Source: an uncultured Kangiella sp.
GTDB lineage: Bacteria > Pseudomonadota > Gammaproteobacteria > Enterobacterales > Kangiellaceae
Assembly: GCA_947503435.1 (NCBI GenBank)
Contig: CANNDL010000005.1
Span: forward strand, 186,001 to 250,000
Reading direction: 5' to 3'
Length of the DNA stretch: 64,000 bases
The translations under genes and the position numbers were made by a program. Shown here in pieces: positions 44,951 to 55,323 of the stretch (the stretch's first letter is position 1; the number at the start of each line of letters is the position of its first letter). The notes beneath the pieces were generated by a model. The model searched no databases, was not told the DNA's origin, and saw nothing but the letters and a program-made list of their open reading frames with translations.

Positions 44951-46657
44951 TTGATTCAAAGTAACCTTTCAGGCCTGGCCCATCTTATAGTTACCGAAGG
45001 CTTATTATCGGAAGAAAAGATTATTGAAGCCAAAGCCAATGCTGATAAAGAAGAGCTAAAACTACTGGACTGGCTGGTCTCGGCAAACTGGATCAACTCC
45101 ACTGAAATTGCCAAGATTCAATCAATTGCATTTGGTAATCCATACTTTGACCTTTCTAGCATAGACGTTACTTCCATTCCTGAAGACATTGTCGATTTAA
45201 AGCTACTAAAGAAGCATAGAGCCATTCCACTTTATAAACGTGGTTCACGTTTATTTGTTGGTTTAACCGATGCCACAAATCTTAAAACCCTTGAAGAATT
45301 AAGGTTTCAAACTGGACTTTCTATTGAAGCTGTTTTGGTGGAATCTAATAAGTTAGATACTGTGGTAGAAAAGTTGATCGAAGCAAAAGAAAACGAAGCT
45401 TTTGCTGATATGGAAGATGGCGATCTAGATAATATAGATCTCGATGCCGTTAATGATGATGAGGACGATCAGCAGCAACAAGATGGCGATATTGATGATG
45501 CACCAGTAGTTAAATTTGTCAAAAAGATGTTAGTTGATGCTATTCGCAAAGGTGCTTCAGATTTGCACTTTGAACCTTATGAAAAAAAATATCGCGTTCG
45601 ATTTCGCATCGATGGTATGTTACATGAAGTCGCTAGCCCGCCGACTCAACTCTCTCAGCGAATTTCAGCGCGTTTGAAGGTTATCTCAGGTTTGGATATT
45701 TCTGAACGTAGAGTGCCGCAAGATGGCCGTGTAAAACTGAAAATATCCAAAACAAAAGCTATTGATTTTCGTGTGAACACTTTACCTACTTTGTTTGGCG
45801 AGAAAATTGTAATGCGAATTCTTGACCCCACCAGTGCCATGCTCGGGGTTGACGCTTTAGGATTTGAGCAAAAGCAGAAAGAAGATTTCATGTTTGCCAT
45901 CTCTAAGCCACAAGGTATGGTTTTAGTAACAGGTCCAACTGGTTCCGGTAAAACAGTTACTCTATACACTGGGGTTAATATTCTTAACGACGAACATAAA
46001 AACATATCGACTGCTGAAGATCCTGTAGAGATTAATTTAGAAGGTATTAACCAAGTAAACGTTAATTTAAAAGCGGGGCTAACTTTTGCTAAAGCTTTAA
46101 GAGCCTTTTTACGACAAGATCCTGACATTGTATTAGTAGGTGAAATTCGTGACTTAGAAACAGCTGAAATTGCCATTAAGGCCTCTCAAACTGGTCACTT
46201 GGTTTTATCCACTTTGCATACCAACTCCGCCCCAGAAACTTTAACCCGTTTAGTGAATATGGGCGTTGCTCCATTCAATATTGCAACCACTGTAAATCTA
46301 GTGGTTGCACAGCGACTAGCAAGACGACTTTGTGAGCACTGCAAAAAAACCTCTGATTTACCAGAAGAAGCATTACTAAAAGAAGGTTTTTTGCAAGAAG
46401 AATTAGCAGACCTAACGGTATTTGAACCAGTAGGCTGTGATAAATGTACTATGGGTTACAAAGGTCGAGTTGGCATTTTCCAGGTTATGCCTTTGTCAGA
46501 TGCCACTGGGCGTATTATTATGGAAGGAGGTAATGCTATTGATATTGCTGATCAAGCTAAATCTGAAGGAGTTCCTGATTTAAGGAGGGCCGGCCTTAAT
46601 AAAATTAAGATCGGTTTGACCAGTTTGGCAGAAATCAGTCGCGTTACACAAGATTAA
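44951..46657 (+). CDS. pilB: Type IV pilus extension ATPase PilB
   Basis: A 568-residue cytoplasmic motor ATPase. The N-terminal MshEN/T2SSE-N domain (about 1-150) precedes an acidic linker (DEDDQQQQDGD) and the ATPase domain. Walker A GPTGSGKT is at 328-335, Walker B/LVGEIRD follows near 396, and two zinc-binding CxxC pairs (CEHC and CDKC) are near 457 and 497. The start is TTG: an in-frame stop 24 bases upstream and no ATG leave this as the only sensible start, with GAGAAG before it. It powers the export of PilA. A perfect -35 TTGACA is at 44881, but no matching -10 is clear. Confidence 0.95.
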   Translation: MIQSNLSGLAHLIVTEGLLSEEKIIEAKANADKEELKLLDWLVSANWINSTEIAKIQSIAFGNPYFDLSSIDVTSIPEDIVDLKLLKKHRAIPLYKRGSRLFVGLTDATNLKTLEELRFQTGLSIEAVLVESNKLDTVVEKLIEAKENEAFADMEDGDLDNIDLDAVNDDEDDQQQQDGDIDDAPVVKFVKKMLVDAIRKGASDLHFEPYEKKYRVRFRIDGMLHEVASPPTQLSQRISARLKVISGLDISERRVPQDGRVKLKISKTKAIDFRVNTLPTLFGEKIVMRILDPTSAMLGVDALGFEQKQKEDFMFAISKPQGMVLVTGPTGSGKTVTLYTGVNILNDEHKNISTAEDPVEINLEGINQVNVNLKAGLTFAKALRAFLRQDPDIVLVGEIRDLETAEIAIKASQTGHLVLSTLHTNSAPETLTRLVNMGVAPFNIATTVNLVVAQRLARRLCEHCKKTSDLPEEALLKEGFLQEELADLTVFEPVGCDKCTMGYKGRVGIFQVMPLSDATGRIIMEGGNAIDIADQAKSEGVPDLRRAGLNKIKIGLTSLAEISRVTQD

Positions 46658-46674
46658 TTATTTAGGATATTAGT

Positions 46675-47922
46675 ATGGCTACTGCAGTTAGAAAAAGAAG
46701 TTCTAGTAAGACAAAAGTGAAGTCAAAGACTTTTCAATATACTGGAACCAATAAGCAAGGACAAAAAATTAAAGGGAAAATGCTAGCTTCGGATGCTGCT
46801 TATGTAAAAACTCAACTTCGAAAGCAAGGTATTACCCCACAAAAAGTACAAGCAGAGCTATTCTCCTTTGGCGCTGCCAATAAAAAACCCGTTAAGCCAG
46901 TAGATATTGCTGTATTTTTGCGCCAAATGGCTACCATGCTTACGGCAGGTGTTCCATTAGTACAATCATTAGATATCGTGGGCAAAGGTCATGAAAATCC
47001 TTCAATGCAAAATCTATTGATGAGCATTAAAGGCGATATCGAATCTGGTAGCCCAATTGCCGATGCTTTGCGCAAACAGCCCAAGCATTTTGATGATTTA
47101 GTTTGTGACCTCATACACGCTGGTGAACAATCAGGTACACTGGAGCAAATGTTAGATCGAATTGCTACCTACAAAGAAAAGACAGAAGCATTAAAGTCTA
47201 AAATTAAAAAAGCAATGATGTATCCAACAGCAGTAATCATTGTTTCTATCGCTGTAACCGCCATCTTGCTAATTTATGTAGTTCCGATGTTTAAAGAGCT
47301 ATTTGCGGGTGCTGGAGCGGATTTACCCGCTTTAACGCAGATGGTAGTAAATGCTTCTGAGAATGTACAAGAATACTGGTATTTCTATCTTGGTGGCATT
47401 ATAGGCACAATTTTTGCTTATTCTTACTTCAATAAAAACTCTAAGAAATTTAGAGATACAAAAGATGCCTTATTATTGAAATTCCCTATTTTTGGACCTT
47501 TAGTACAAAAAGCGGCTGTTGCTCGATATGCCAGAACATTAGCAACAACATTTGCAGCTGGTGTGCCGCTTGTTGATGCACTTAACTCTGCAGCCGGAGC
47601 ATCAGGTAATGCGGTCTATCGCGATGCAATTCATAAAATTCGAGAAGATGTTACTACGGGTATGCAAATCAACATGGCCATGCAATCTACTGGGGTATTT
47701 CCGAATATGGTGAACCAAATGGTTGCTATCGGTGAAGAATCTGGCGCGGTAGACTCTATGCTATCTAAAGTAGCTGACATCTATGAGCAAGAAGTTGATG
47801 ATGCCGTTGACGGTTTAAGTTCATTAATCGAGCCCTTTGTAATCGTATTTATCGGTACTGTTGTAGGAACTATTATCGTAGCCATGTACATGCCTATCTT
47901 TAAATTGGGCGACGCTTTCTAA
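46675..47922 (+). CDS. pilC: Type IV pilus inner-membrane platform protein PilC
   Basis: A 415-residue membrane protein of the GspF/PilC family: a basic N-terminal region, then two similar cytoplasmic domains (about 78-200 and 285-400, each with FLRQMATMLTAGVPL- or YARTLATTFAAGVPL-like starts) and three membrane helices (near 181-203, 230-250 and 387-410). It anchors the pilus and couples PilB to the pilin. It lies 17 bases after pilB. Confidence 0.95.
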   Translation: MATAVRKRSSSKTKVKSKTFQYTGTNKQGQKIKGKMLASDAAYVKTQLRKQGITPQKVQAELFSFGAANKKPVKPVDIAVFLRQMATMLTAGVPLVQSLDIVGKGHENPSMQNLLMSIKGDIESGSPIADALRKQPKHFDDLVCDLIHAGEQSGTLEQMLDRIATYKEKTEALKSKIKKAMMYPTAVIIVSIAVTAILLIYVVPMFKELFAGAGADLPALTQMVVNASENVQEYWYFYLGGIIGTIFAYSYFNKNSKKFRDTKDALLLKFPIFGPLVQKAAVARYARTLATTFAAGVPLVDALNSAAGASGNAVYRDAIHKIREDVTTGMQINMAMQSTGVFPNMVNQMVAIGEESGAVDSMLSKVADIYEQEVDDAVDGLSSLIEPFVIVFIGTVVGTIIVAMYMPIFKLGDAF

Positions 47923-47943
47923 TAACTATTAATTCATAATTTC

Positions 47944-48846
47944 ATGATTGAACTTTTATCTACAAACCTACCTATTTTGGTAGGTTTTATTTTTGTATTC
48001 GGACTTTTGATTGGCAGTTTTTTCAATGTAGTCATTCACCGACTTCCGATTATGCTTAATCGAGAATGGCGCGAAACGGCAACAGAAATTCTTATCGATG
48101 CTAAATGCCAAGTTTCTTGTCCTAAAGAAGAGCTACCCGCTAAATACAATTTAGTGACGCCTCGCTCTAAATGCCCAAACTGCCAACATCAAATTGGAGC
48201 TTTAGAAAACATACCTGTTTTTAGTTGGATTTTTTTAACTGGAAAGTGCAAAAACTGTAAAACTGCAATTTCAGCTCGCTATCCTTTCGTGGAACTTTTA
48301 ACGGCGATTTTATTCGCTATCTGCGGCTATTATTTTGGCTTTAGTTGGGCACTTGTTTTTGCGCTGCTACTGGTAAGCTTTTTAATCTGCGGTTCCTTTA
48401 TCGATTACGACCATAAGATATTACCTGACCAACTTACGTTACCACTCGTATGGATTGGGCTAACTGCTTCTATGCTAATAGACACACCCATGCCAAGCTT
48501 CGCTATCGATTTACAATCAGCGGTTATTGGAGCCTTAGCGGGTTATTTGATTTTATGGTCGATTTATTGGCTATTTAAACTAGTTACTGGCAAAGAAGGG
48601 ATGGGCCATGGTGACTTTAAGTTACTAGCTGCTATAGGTGCTTTTGTTGGCTATCAACTTTTACCACTCGTTATCATCCTTTCAACAGTGACCGGAGCAA
48701 TTATTGGCATTGCTACTATAATTATTAGCAAAAAGGGGCGCGATCATAAAATTCCATTCGGACCATTTCTTGCAATTGCAGGCTTTATAACCTTAATATG
48801 GGGAAATGTTCTTACCCAACAATATATCCAGTTCCTAAGCCTTTAA
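47944..48846 (+). CDS. pilD: Prepilin leader peptidase/N-methyltransferase PilD
   Basis: A 300-residue polytopic aspartic peptidase (family A24). The two CxxC pairs are Cys77/Cys80 and Cys102/Cys105. Catalytic aspartates are Asp154 in FIDYDHK and Asp224 in GHGDFK. It cleaves and N-methylates PilA and the other prepilins. It sits 21 bases after pilC and one base before coaE. Confidence 0.96.
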   Translation: MIELLSTNLPILVGFIFVFGLLIGSFFNVVIHRLPIMLNREWRETATEILIDAKCQVSCPKEELPAKYNLVTPRSKCPNCQHQIGALENIPVFSWIFLTGKCKNCKTAISARYPFVELLTAILFAICGYYFGFSWALVFALLLVSFLICGSFIDYDHKILPDQLTLPLVWIGLTASMLIDTPMPSFAIDLQSAVIGALAGYLILWSIYWLFKLVTGKEGMGHGDFKLLAAIGAFVGYQLLPLVIILSTVTGAIIGIATIIISKKGRDHKIPFGPFLAIAGFITLIWGNVLTQQYIQFLSL

Positions 48847-48847
48847 T

Positions 48848-49453
48848 ATGATTTTGCAACTCGCACTTACCGGTGGAATTGCAAGTGGCAAAACTGCAGT
48901 TTCAAATTACTTCGCTAAATTAGGAGCCAATGTAGTAGATGCCGATATCGTTGCCCGAGAAGTTGTTGCAGAAAATACTCCAGGGTTGCAGTCAATAAGA
49001 GATTACTTTGGCTCAGAAGTCATTAATTCCAACGGTACTTTAAATCGCTCACTATTGAGATCTATTGTTTTCGAGGATGAGCAGGAAAGGGTTTGGCTGA
49101 ATAATTTACTTCACCCCTTAATTCGCAGCCGTATGCAAGAGCTGCGAAGCTCTACCGAACTACCTTATAGCCTTAGCGTCATTCCTTTGCTTTTTGAGTC
49201 TAATCAATGGCAAGATTATCAACGTATCATTGTGGTTGACTGCCCAAAAGAACTTCAATTACAGCGATTGATAGCAAGAGACGACACAAACTCTGCACAA
49301 GCTGAATCCATTCTTGACTCACAGGCTAGTCGCCAACAACGGTTATCCATTGCCGACGATGTCATCGATAACTCATCAGATTTGCAATCTTTGTACAGCC
49401 AAGTTATAAAACTCCATAAGCACTACTTATTTATGGCGAATAACATTAAATGA
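48848..49453 (+). CDS. coaE: Dephospho-CoA kinase
   Basis: A 201-residue cytoplasmic enzyme for the last step of coenzyme A synthesis. The Walker A motif GGIASGKT is at 9-16, and NVVDADIVAREVV and LLFESN are family motifs. It follows pilD with a one-base gap and overlaps zapD by four bases; pilD-coaE-zapD-yacG is a common gammaproteobacterial order. Confidence 0.96.
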   Translation: MILQLALTGGIASGKTAVSNYFAKLGANVVDADIVAREVVAENTPGLQSIRDYFGSEVINSNGTLNRSLLRSIVFEDEQERVWLNNLLHPLIRSRMQELRSSTELPYSLSVIPLLFESNQWQDYQRIIVVDCPKELQLQRLIARDDTNSAQAESILDSQASRQQRLSIADDVIDNSSDLQSLYSQVIKLHKHYLFMANNIK

Positions 49454-50232
49454 TTGCTCAAAGTAACCCAAAAACTGATGCATCCATACTCTATGAACAT
49501 CCGTTAAACGAGCAAGTACGCACTTATTTACGCTTAGAGTCATTATTCGATAATTTACAAGAGCTGGCTGCAACTGATAGCCACGCTAGTCATATTGCTG
49601 CTCTGCATACACTATTAGAGATCCTAGACTGTCTTGATCGCGGAGATATTAAAGGAGACATTCTGAAAGAACTTGAACAACAAAAGCTACACTTTCAACA
49701 ATTATCAGAAAGTCCTTATATCGACGAATTAAAATTAAAAACATTCCTACAACAGTTAGAGCAAATCTTTAATTGGATTAGCCAGTATCCTGGCAAATTT
49801 GGCTCCCAACTTCGTAAAGATAGATTTATAGAGTTAATTAATAATCGTATGCGAATTCCCGGAGGCTCTTGTAGTTTCGACATCCCCGAGCTGCATCAAT
49901 TTATTAGTAGTACTTTTGCTAACCGCCATAATCAATTCGAAATTTGGTTTAAACATTTCTCAGGTCTTCATCAGTGCATAAAGATCTTACTAAGGTTATT
50001 CAGAGAAAATGCAGCTTTTGAAGAAACTGTAACCTCATCTGGCAGTTATCAACACAATTTAGCGAAGGGTGCTAGTGCTCAAATGGTCCGTATTAAATTA
50101 CCTTCGGACGCGAATATTTTCCCAGAAGTGAGCGGCTCAAAACACTGCTTTAATATCCGTTTCTTAGTTCCGCATAACGATGATATAATTGCTTCCACAC
50201 AAGATCACATGTTCCACATTGCTATTTGTTAA
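49450..50232 (+). CDS. zapD: Cell division protein ZapD
   Basis: A 260-residue cytoplasmic protein (formerly YacF/DUF1342) that cross-links FtsZ filaments. The start [19 protein letters not shown] and the stretch FRQN-like [25 protein letters not shown] (in part) match the family; length equals that of E. coli (247) within a few residues. ftsZ itself is in this window at 56556. Confidence 0.94.
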   Translation: MIAQSNPKTDASILYEHPLNEQVRTYLRLESLFDNLQELAATDSHASHIAALHTLLEILDCLDRGDIKGDILKELEQQKLHFQQLSESPYIDELKLKTFLQQLEQIFNWISQYPGKFGSQLRKDRFIELINNRMRIPGGSCSFDIPELHQFISSTFANRHNQFEIWFKHFSGLHQCIKILLRLFRENAAFEETVTSSGSYQHNLAKGASAQMVRIKLPSDANIFPEVSGSKHCFNIRFLVPHNDDIIASTQDHMFHIAIC

Positions 50233-50236
50233 TCAT

Positions 50237-50431
50237 ATGAAAAATAAAGAAATGATAGTCCCTTGCCCAAATTGCCAAAAATCCGTTAGCTGGACAAACA
50301 AAAATGACTTTAAGCCATTTTGCTCAAAGCGCTGTAAACTGATTGATCTGGGAGAATGGGCCAGTGAATCGCATCGTATAGCAGGCCGTAAACTTGATCC
50401 AGATACTGTTGAGCAATTAACCAAAAAATAA
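50237..50431 (+). CDS. yacG: DNA gyrase inhibitor YacG
   Basis: A 64-residue zinc-finger protein, zinc ligands in CPNC and CSKRC, with [10 protein letters not shown] as in E. coli YacG, which binds GyrB and inhibits gyrase. The frame is open from 50189, but that part lies within zapD; the ATG at 50237 (or 50252) starts after the zapD stop. Its stop is directly next to that of the convergent mutT gene. Confidence 0.88.
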   Translation: MKNKEMIVPCPNCQKSVSWTNKNDFKPFCSKRCKLIDLGEWASESHRIAGRKLDPDTVEQLTKK

Positions 50432-50821
50432 TTATGGATTGTTAATTAACTGAATAATTTCTTCGTTCGCTTCGGGAAATCGAAAGTTAGAAAGATCTTT
50501 TGTGAAGCACCATTTTAAGGGCTGCCCTTCTAACCCTTTGGGAACGCCCAAATAATCCTCGACGAGCCAAACATCTAAGATAACACTTTTTTCCGGATAC
50601 TGATGCTCAATGACTTGTAAGGGTCTAAACTTTACCGGTTGAATATTTAACTCTTCTGCACACTCCCGAATCAAGGCACTTTCAACCTTTTCGTGATGCT
50701 CAACTTTACCACCTGGAAACTCCCAGTAACCACCTTTATGCAAATGCTCCGGTCTTTTAGCAATTAAAATTTTATTTTTGATTTTGATTACTGCAACTGC
50801 AACATGAATTTGTTTTTGCAT
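50432..50821 (-). CDS. mutT: 8-oxo-dGTP diphosphatase MutT
   Basis: A 129-residue Nudix hydrolase that removes 8-oxo-dGTP. The Nudix box starts at GGKVEHHE and ends RECAEEL, with Asn in place of the usual Gly near its end. The frame is open from a TTG at 50833, but the ATG at 50821 has GGAAAG at a good distance and fits the family start. It follows secA after a terminator, as in E. coli. Confidence 0.92.
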   Translation of the reverse strand: MQKQIHVAVAVIKIKNKILIAKRPEHLHKGGYWEFPGGKVEHHEKVESALIRECAEELNIQPVKFRPLQVIEHQYPEKSVILDVWLVEDYLGVPKGLEGQPLKWCFTKDLSNFRFPEANEEIIQLINNP

Positions 50822-50834
50822 ATGGCTTTCCAAT

Positions 50835-50859
50835 AAAAAGGGAAGCAGTAGCTTCCCTT
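50835..50859 (-). terminator. Terminator of secA
   Basis: On the minus strand AAGGGAAGC-TACT-GCTTCCCTT is a perfect nine-base stem followed by TTTTT. It lies just before the mutT start, so mutT needs its own promoter or read-through. Confidence 0.88.
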
Positions 50860-50868
50860 AATCTTTAG

Positions 50869-53577
50869 TTATTGAGTAACTTTGCCGTGGCACTGTTTAA
50901 ACTTCTTGCCTGAGCCACATGGACAAGGTTCATTACGCCCCACCTTAGGTTGATCTCTGACAAAAGTTTCAGCCTGCTTGGCCACTGACTCTTCTTGCGG
51001 CATAGCTGAAGCAGAGTCATGCTCAAAATTCATATTCTGTTGTTTTTGCTGTTGCTCCATGGCCTCAACTTCTTCAGGCATTTGGAATTGAACTTTAGAA
51101 AGCACCGTTACTACGTCATTCTTGAGGCGATCTAACATCACAGAAAATAACTCAAATGCTTCGCGTTTATACTCTTGCTTAGGATTTTTCTGTGCATGAC
51201 CACGCATCCAAATACCTTGGCGCAAATGATCCATGTTGGCCAAGTGCTCTTTCCAATGCATATCAAGATGTTGCAACATAACTTGCTTTTCCAAAGTACG
51301 CATTAAGCCGGCTTCAGGTAAATTCGATTCTTTACTATCATAGGCAGATTGAACTTCAGCATAAACCCTATCACGCAGTCCATCTTCGTCTAAGTTTTCT
51401 TCCGAATCTAACCATTTTTGCAATGTTAAATCGATGGTGAAATCTTGATGTAAGCGTTCTTCTAAACCAGCCACATCCCACATATCTTCAATTGATTGAC
51501 GTGGAATATATTCACTAATAACTTCATTCACAACATCTTCGCGCATCGCAACCACAGTCTCAGAAATATCTTCTAAATCCATTAAATCATTGCGTTGCTC
51601 ATAAATAACACGACGTTGATCATTAGCCACATCATCATATTCAAGCAGGTTTTTACGAATTTCGAAGTTACGCTGTTCAACTTTACGTTGAGCATTTTCT
51701 ATAGCGCGCGAAACCATACGGTGCTCTAACGCCTCGCCTTCTTCCCAACCAAGACGCTGCATCATCATGCCTAAACGCTCAGATGCAAAAATACGCATCA
51801 AATCATCTTCTAACGATAAATAAAATCTACTCAAGCCAGGATCACCCTGACGGCCTGAACGACCACGCAGCTGGTTATCAATACGGCGTGATTCATGGCG
51901 TTCCGTTCCTATGATCGCTAAACCGCCAGCATCTAATACTTGCTGGTGGCGAGCTTTCCATTCCGCATTGGCTTTTTCTAAAGCTGATTCAGAAGGACTT
52001 TCTCCTAGTTCCTCAATTTCAGCTTTTAAGTTACCACCCAATACAATATCAGTACCACGGCCTGCCATATTAGTAGCAATAGTCACGGTTCCTGGACGGC
52101 CTGCTTCAGCAATAATTTCAGCTTCTCTTTCGTGGAACTTTGCATTCAAAACATTATGCTTAATTTTTGCTTGCTTCAATTCCTGAGATATTAATTCTGA
52201 AGACTCAATAGATACAGTACCCACCAACACAGGCTGACCTTTTGCTTGTAGCTCTTTAATTTCTTCTATAATAGCCTGATACTTTTCTTGCTGAGTTAAA
52301 TAAATTAAATCACCACGATCATCACGTGCCATTGGCTTATTAGTTGGAATAACTACTACTTCTAAACCATAAATACTCAATAACTCAGGTGCTTCGGTGT
52401 CAGCAGTACCCGTCATACCCGAAAGTTTTCCATATAAACGGAAATAATTCTGAAATGTAATCGAGGCCAAGGTTTGATTTTCATTTTGAATTTTAACTTT
52501 TTCTTTGGCTTCAACTGCTTGATGTAATCCTTCTGACCAGCGGCGACCTTCCATTGTTCGACCTGTGTGCTCATCAATAATGACAACCTCACCATCATTA
52601 ACAATATAGTCTACATCTTTCTTGAACAAAGTATGTGCGCGTAAAGCAGCATTAACATGGTGTAATAAAATCAAACTAGATGGACTATATAAACTTTGCC
52701 CTTCTTGAATTAAACCATGCTTGATCAACAACTCTTCTATTCGCTCTTGACCTTTCTCGGTTAAGTTCGCAGACTTACCTTTTTCATCGATAGTATAGTC
52801 GCCAGTATCATCTTCACCTTCTTCGGACTCTTTTTCTTGAACTTCTAATAATGGAATAAGAGTATCGATAGCACGGTACATTTCAGAGCTATCTTCTGCC
52901 GCACCGGAAATAATTAACGGGGTACGGGCTTCATCAATTAAGATCGAATCAACCTCATCAATAACTGCAAAATTCAAATCACGCTGAACACGTTCTTCTT
53001 TTTGGAAAGCCATGTTATCGCGTAGATAATCAAAGCCATATTCATTATTCGTTCCGTAGGTAATATCAGCACCATACGCATCTTGTTTTTGCTCATGGGT
53101 TTGGCCTGACAAAATTACGCCTACACTCATACCTAAAAATTCGTAAACCGGTGCCATCCATTCTGCATCACGATGAGCTAGATAATCATTAACTGTAATA
53201 ACATGGACACCTTTGCCCGAAATGGCATTTAGGTAGACAGGCAAAGTTGCTACTAACGTTTTACCTTCACCAGTACGCATTTCACCAATTTTACCGCTGT
53301 GTAAAACCATGCCGCCAATAAGCTGAACATCGAAATGACGCATGCCTAATGTACGCTTACTAGCCTCTCGAACCGCGGCAAATGCCTCAGGTAACAAGTC
53401 GTCTAAAGACTCACCGTTTTGGTGGCGTTCTTTGAATTCAGTTGTTTTGGCCTTTAAATCTTCATCCGATAGACTTTCAAAGTCACTTTCTAAAGCATTG
53501 ATCTTAGCTAACGGCTTGCGCAATTTCTTTAAATTTCGTTCATTTCGGTTTGGAAATAGTTTTTTTAAAAAGGCCAT
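50869..53577 (-). CDS. secA: Preprotein translocase ATPase SecA
   Basis: A 902-residue motor of the Sec pathway. [14 protein letters not shown] (about residues 102-115) is the Walker A region, [17 protein letters not shown] follows in DEAD motor one, and the C-terminal zinc domain ends in [14 protein letters not shown]. The frame is open to an ATG at 53622 (917 residues), but the ATG at 53577 aligns with E. coli and Pseudomonas starts (AFLKKLF). Neither start has a strong ribosome-binding site. No secM-like gene is seen upstream; an M23 peptidase gene takes its place. Confidence 0.95.
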   Translation of the reverse strand: MAFLKKLFPNRNERNLKKLRKPLAKINALESDFESLSDEDLKAKTTEFKERHQNGESLDDLLPEAFAAVREASKRTLGMRHFDVQLIGGMVLHSGKIGEMRTGEGKTLVATLPVYLNAISGKGVHVITVNDYLAHRDAEWMAPVYEFLGMSVGVILSGQTHEQKQDAYGADITYGTNNEYGFDYLRDNMAFQKEERVQRDLNFAVIDEVDSILIDEARTPLIISGAAEDSSEMYRAIDTLIPLLEVQEKESEEGEDDTGDYTIDEKGKSANLTEKGQERIEELLIKHGLIQEGQSLYSPSSLILLHHVNAALRAHTLFKKDVDYIVNDGEVVIIDEHTGRTMEGRRWSEGLHQAVEAKEKVKIQNENQTLASITFQNYFRLYGKLSGMTGTADTEAPELLSIYGLEVVVIPTNKPMARDDRGDLIYLTQQEKYQAIIEEIKELQAKGQPVLVGTVSIESSELISQELKQAKIKHNVLNAKFHEREAEIIAEAGRPGTVTIATNMAGRGTDIVLGGNLKAEIEELGESPSESALEKANAEWKARHQQVLDAGGLAIIGTERHESRRIDNQLRGRSGRQGDPGLSRFYLSLEDDLMRIFASERLGMMMQRLGWEEGEALEHRMVSRAIENAQRKVEQRNFEIRKNLLEYDDVANDQRRVIYEQRNDLMDLEDISETVVAMREDVVNEVISEYIPRQSIEDMWDVAGLEERLHQDFTIDLTLQKWLDSEENLDEDGLRDRVYAEVQSAYDSKESNLPEAGLMRTLEKQVMLQHLDMHWKEHLANMDHLRQGIWMRGHAQKNPKQEYKREAFELFSVMLDRLKNDVVTVLSKVQFQMPEEVEAMEQQQKQQNMNFEHDSASAMPQEESVAKQAETFVRDQPKVGRNEPCPCGSGKKFKQCHGKVTQ

Positions 53578-53780
53578 AGTTTGTTGTCTTATCTTGTCTA
53601 AAAGGCTTTGCTGACGCGGCATATCCGGCCAGTTCTTGATTCTAATAAAGCCATTGATTGTACCTATTATCGAACAACTGTAAATGAAAAATACACTGAT
53701 CCGACTAATAGCTTGGGAATTATAGTTTCTAATGGGGTTTCAGAGATTAAATACAAGGGCTTAACTAGCAGTTAGGCATA

Positions 53781-53808
53781 AAAAAAGCCCCTAATTAGGA
53801 GCTTTTTT
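53781..53808 (-). terminator. Terminator of the M23 peptidase gene
   Basis: On the minus strand AAAAAAGCTCC pairs with GGGGCTTTTTTT (one wobble) around TAATTA, followed by T. It ends 13 bases before the peptidase stop and isolates it from secA. Confidence 0.85.
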
Positions 53809-53821
53809 AAATACTGCAAGC

Positions 53822-54742
53822 TTATTGCTTAATATAGCGGTAAGGGTTCAACTTCTTACCATTACGCATTATCTCATAATGTACGTGTGGACCAGTGGAG
53901 CGACCGGTATTACCTACTTTAGCAATAACCTGACCTTTCTTCACCATGTCACCCTTTTTCACTAATAATTCTCTATTATGAGCATAGCGAGTGCTGAAAC
54001 CATCACCGTGATTAATTTCGATAAACTTACCGTAACCCGATTTACTTCCTACTGTTGTAACCACACCTGCAGCGGTAGATACGACTTCAGTGCCCGACAA
54101 TGCTGCAAAATCAATACCAGGATGCCAATCTTTTTTACCTGTAAAAGGATCGGCCCGGTTACCATAAGGAGAAGACAACCAACCTTTCTTAATTGGACGA
54201 CCAGAAATCTTCTGCTCAGCATTTATGTCTTTATCAAAAACAATCGCTTCTAGCGCACTTAATTGTTGCTCTTGAGCTAAGATATTGTTCTCGAGCTGAT
54301 CCAAAGAATAACTCACTTCATTATAGCTTGGAGCAATAGCATCAGGCGAAGCTTCAGAACCACCCATTGCAGGTTGCTCGCTAAATGCAAACTCATCAGA
54401 TATACCCATATCTTCAGCAACACGGTTGCCCATAGCATCTAAGCGCAGAATATGGGCTTGTAATCCAGCTAAACGGCTGGACAGTGCTTGCACCTGTTGC
54501 TCAGATCGAACCTTAGCTACAGCTAACTGTTCTTTTTGTGTTACCAATTCGTGATTCCACTGTTGGATCGCAGCTTCACTAACTAAATCTTGTTGAACCG
54601 ACCATTTTGTAATAACAGCAGTCACTACCACAACCGTCACTATACTTAAAATAGCTAATATTGAAGTCGCAATGATCTTCGAACGATTCATTTCTAAAGC
54701 TTTAATTCCCTGCTGATTACTTTTAATAACGGTAATTCGCAT
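53822..54742 (-). CDS. M23 (LytM-type) peptidase with membrane anchor and coiled coil
   Basis: A 306-residue protein: one N-terminal membrane helix (about 24-46), a coiled-coil region (about 55-105) and an M23 domain (about 195-300). Zinc and catalytic residues are visible in HPGIDFAA, and HVHYEI near the end. It is probably a cell-wall endopeptidase or an activator of amidases, in the periplasm. An M23 gene between lpxC and secA is common in gammaproteobacteria without secM. It might start at the second ATG (residue 18), which still keeps the membrane helix. Confidence 0.88.
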   Translation of the reverse strand: MRITVIKSNQQGIKALEMNRSKIIATSILAILSIVTVVVVTAVITKWSVQQDLVSEAAIQQWNHELVTQKEQLAVAKVRSEQQVQALSSRLAGLQAHILRLDAMGNRVAEDMGISDEFAFSEQPAMGGSEASPDAIAPSYNEVSYSLDQLENNILAQEQQLSALEAIVFDKDINAEQKISGRPIKKGWLSSPYGNRADPFTGKKDWHPGIDFAALSGTEVVSTAAGVVTTVGSKSGYGKFIEINHGDGFSTRYAHNRELLVKKGDMVKKGQVIAKVGNTGRSTGPHVHYEIMRNGKKLNPYRYIKQ

Positions 54743-54767
54743 CTAACAATTTCTCTACAACGCCGAC

Positions 54768-54807
54768 CCTTCATTTTAAAGTTATGTAAACTTTACCTTA
54801 ATGAAGG
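54768..54807. repeat. Nested inverted repeat in the M23-dciA divergent spacer
   Basis: Outer arms CCTTCATT (54768-54775) and AATGAAGG (54800-54807) enclose inner arms AAAGTT and AACTTT around ATGTA. It lies between the divergent starts at 54742 and 54892. There is no T run, so an operator or RNA structure is more likely than a terminator. Confidence 0.55.
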
Positions 54808-54891
54808 ATGACAAAACCACCTTAACCAGCTTACAATCTTAAGCTGATACCAAATTTAGCCCAGAATGTTTATCCAACACAACTGTAGCTT

Positions 54892-55212
54892 ATGAAGCGT
54901 CCATTCCGAGCCAAATCAGTAGCTGATTCTTTAACCAACCCAAATGGTGAGTTAAAGGCGCTGCTTGAAAAGGCCAATCGCCTAAATTCCGTCTCTCAAA
55001 CTATTGAGGGCTATTTACCGGCTGAGCTAGTAGCTCACTGCAAGGTCTCATCTGTTGAAAACAACGTCTTAACCTTGATTACCGATAGTGCCGCATGGCT
55101 CAATCGTCTGAGGTATTTCTCATCGGAACTCATGTCTCAATTAAGAGCCAATGAGTTTCCGTCGTTAATCAGTATCGATATTAAAGTACGACCCGACTTC
55201 AAAAGGCTATAA
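54892..55212 (+). CDS. dciA: DciA-like DnaB helicase loader (DUF721)
   Basis: A 106-residue protein. VENNVLTLITDSAAWLNRLRYFSSEL (in part) near residues 60-85 is the DUF721 signature. DciA recruits or loads the replicative helicase in bacteria that lack DnaC. Gene position next to secA/lpxC is conserved in many gammaproteobacteria. Confidence 0.85.
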   Translation: MKRPFRAKSVADSLTNPNGELKALLEKANRLNSVSQTIEGYLPAELVAHCKVSSVENNVLTLITDSAAWLNRLRYFSSELMSQLRANEFPSLISIDIKVRPDFKRL

Positions 55213-55270
55213 ACTAATACTCGCTTAAGCTTTTGATTTTCCGAAAAAACTTACCATTCTCCGGATATGC

Positions 55271-55295
55271 AACTGGCGCATATTAAGCGCCAGTT
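55271..55295. terminator. Hairpin between convergent dciA and lpxC
   Basis: AACTGGCGC (55271-55279) pairs perfectly with GCGCCAGTT (55287-55295). T runs are short on both sides, so it is a weak bidirectional terminator. Confidence 0.55.
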
Positions 55296-55323
55296 TATAA
55301 GTTGTTGATTTTAGTAATTAACG

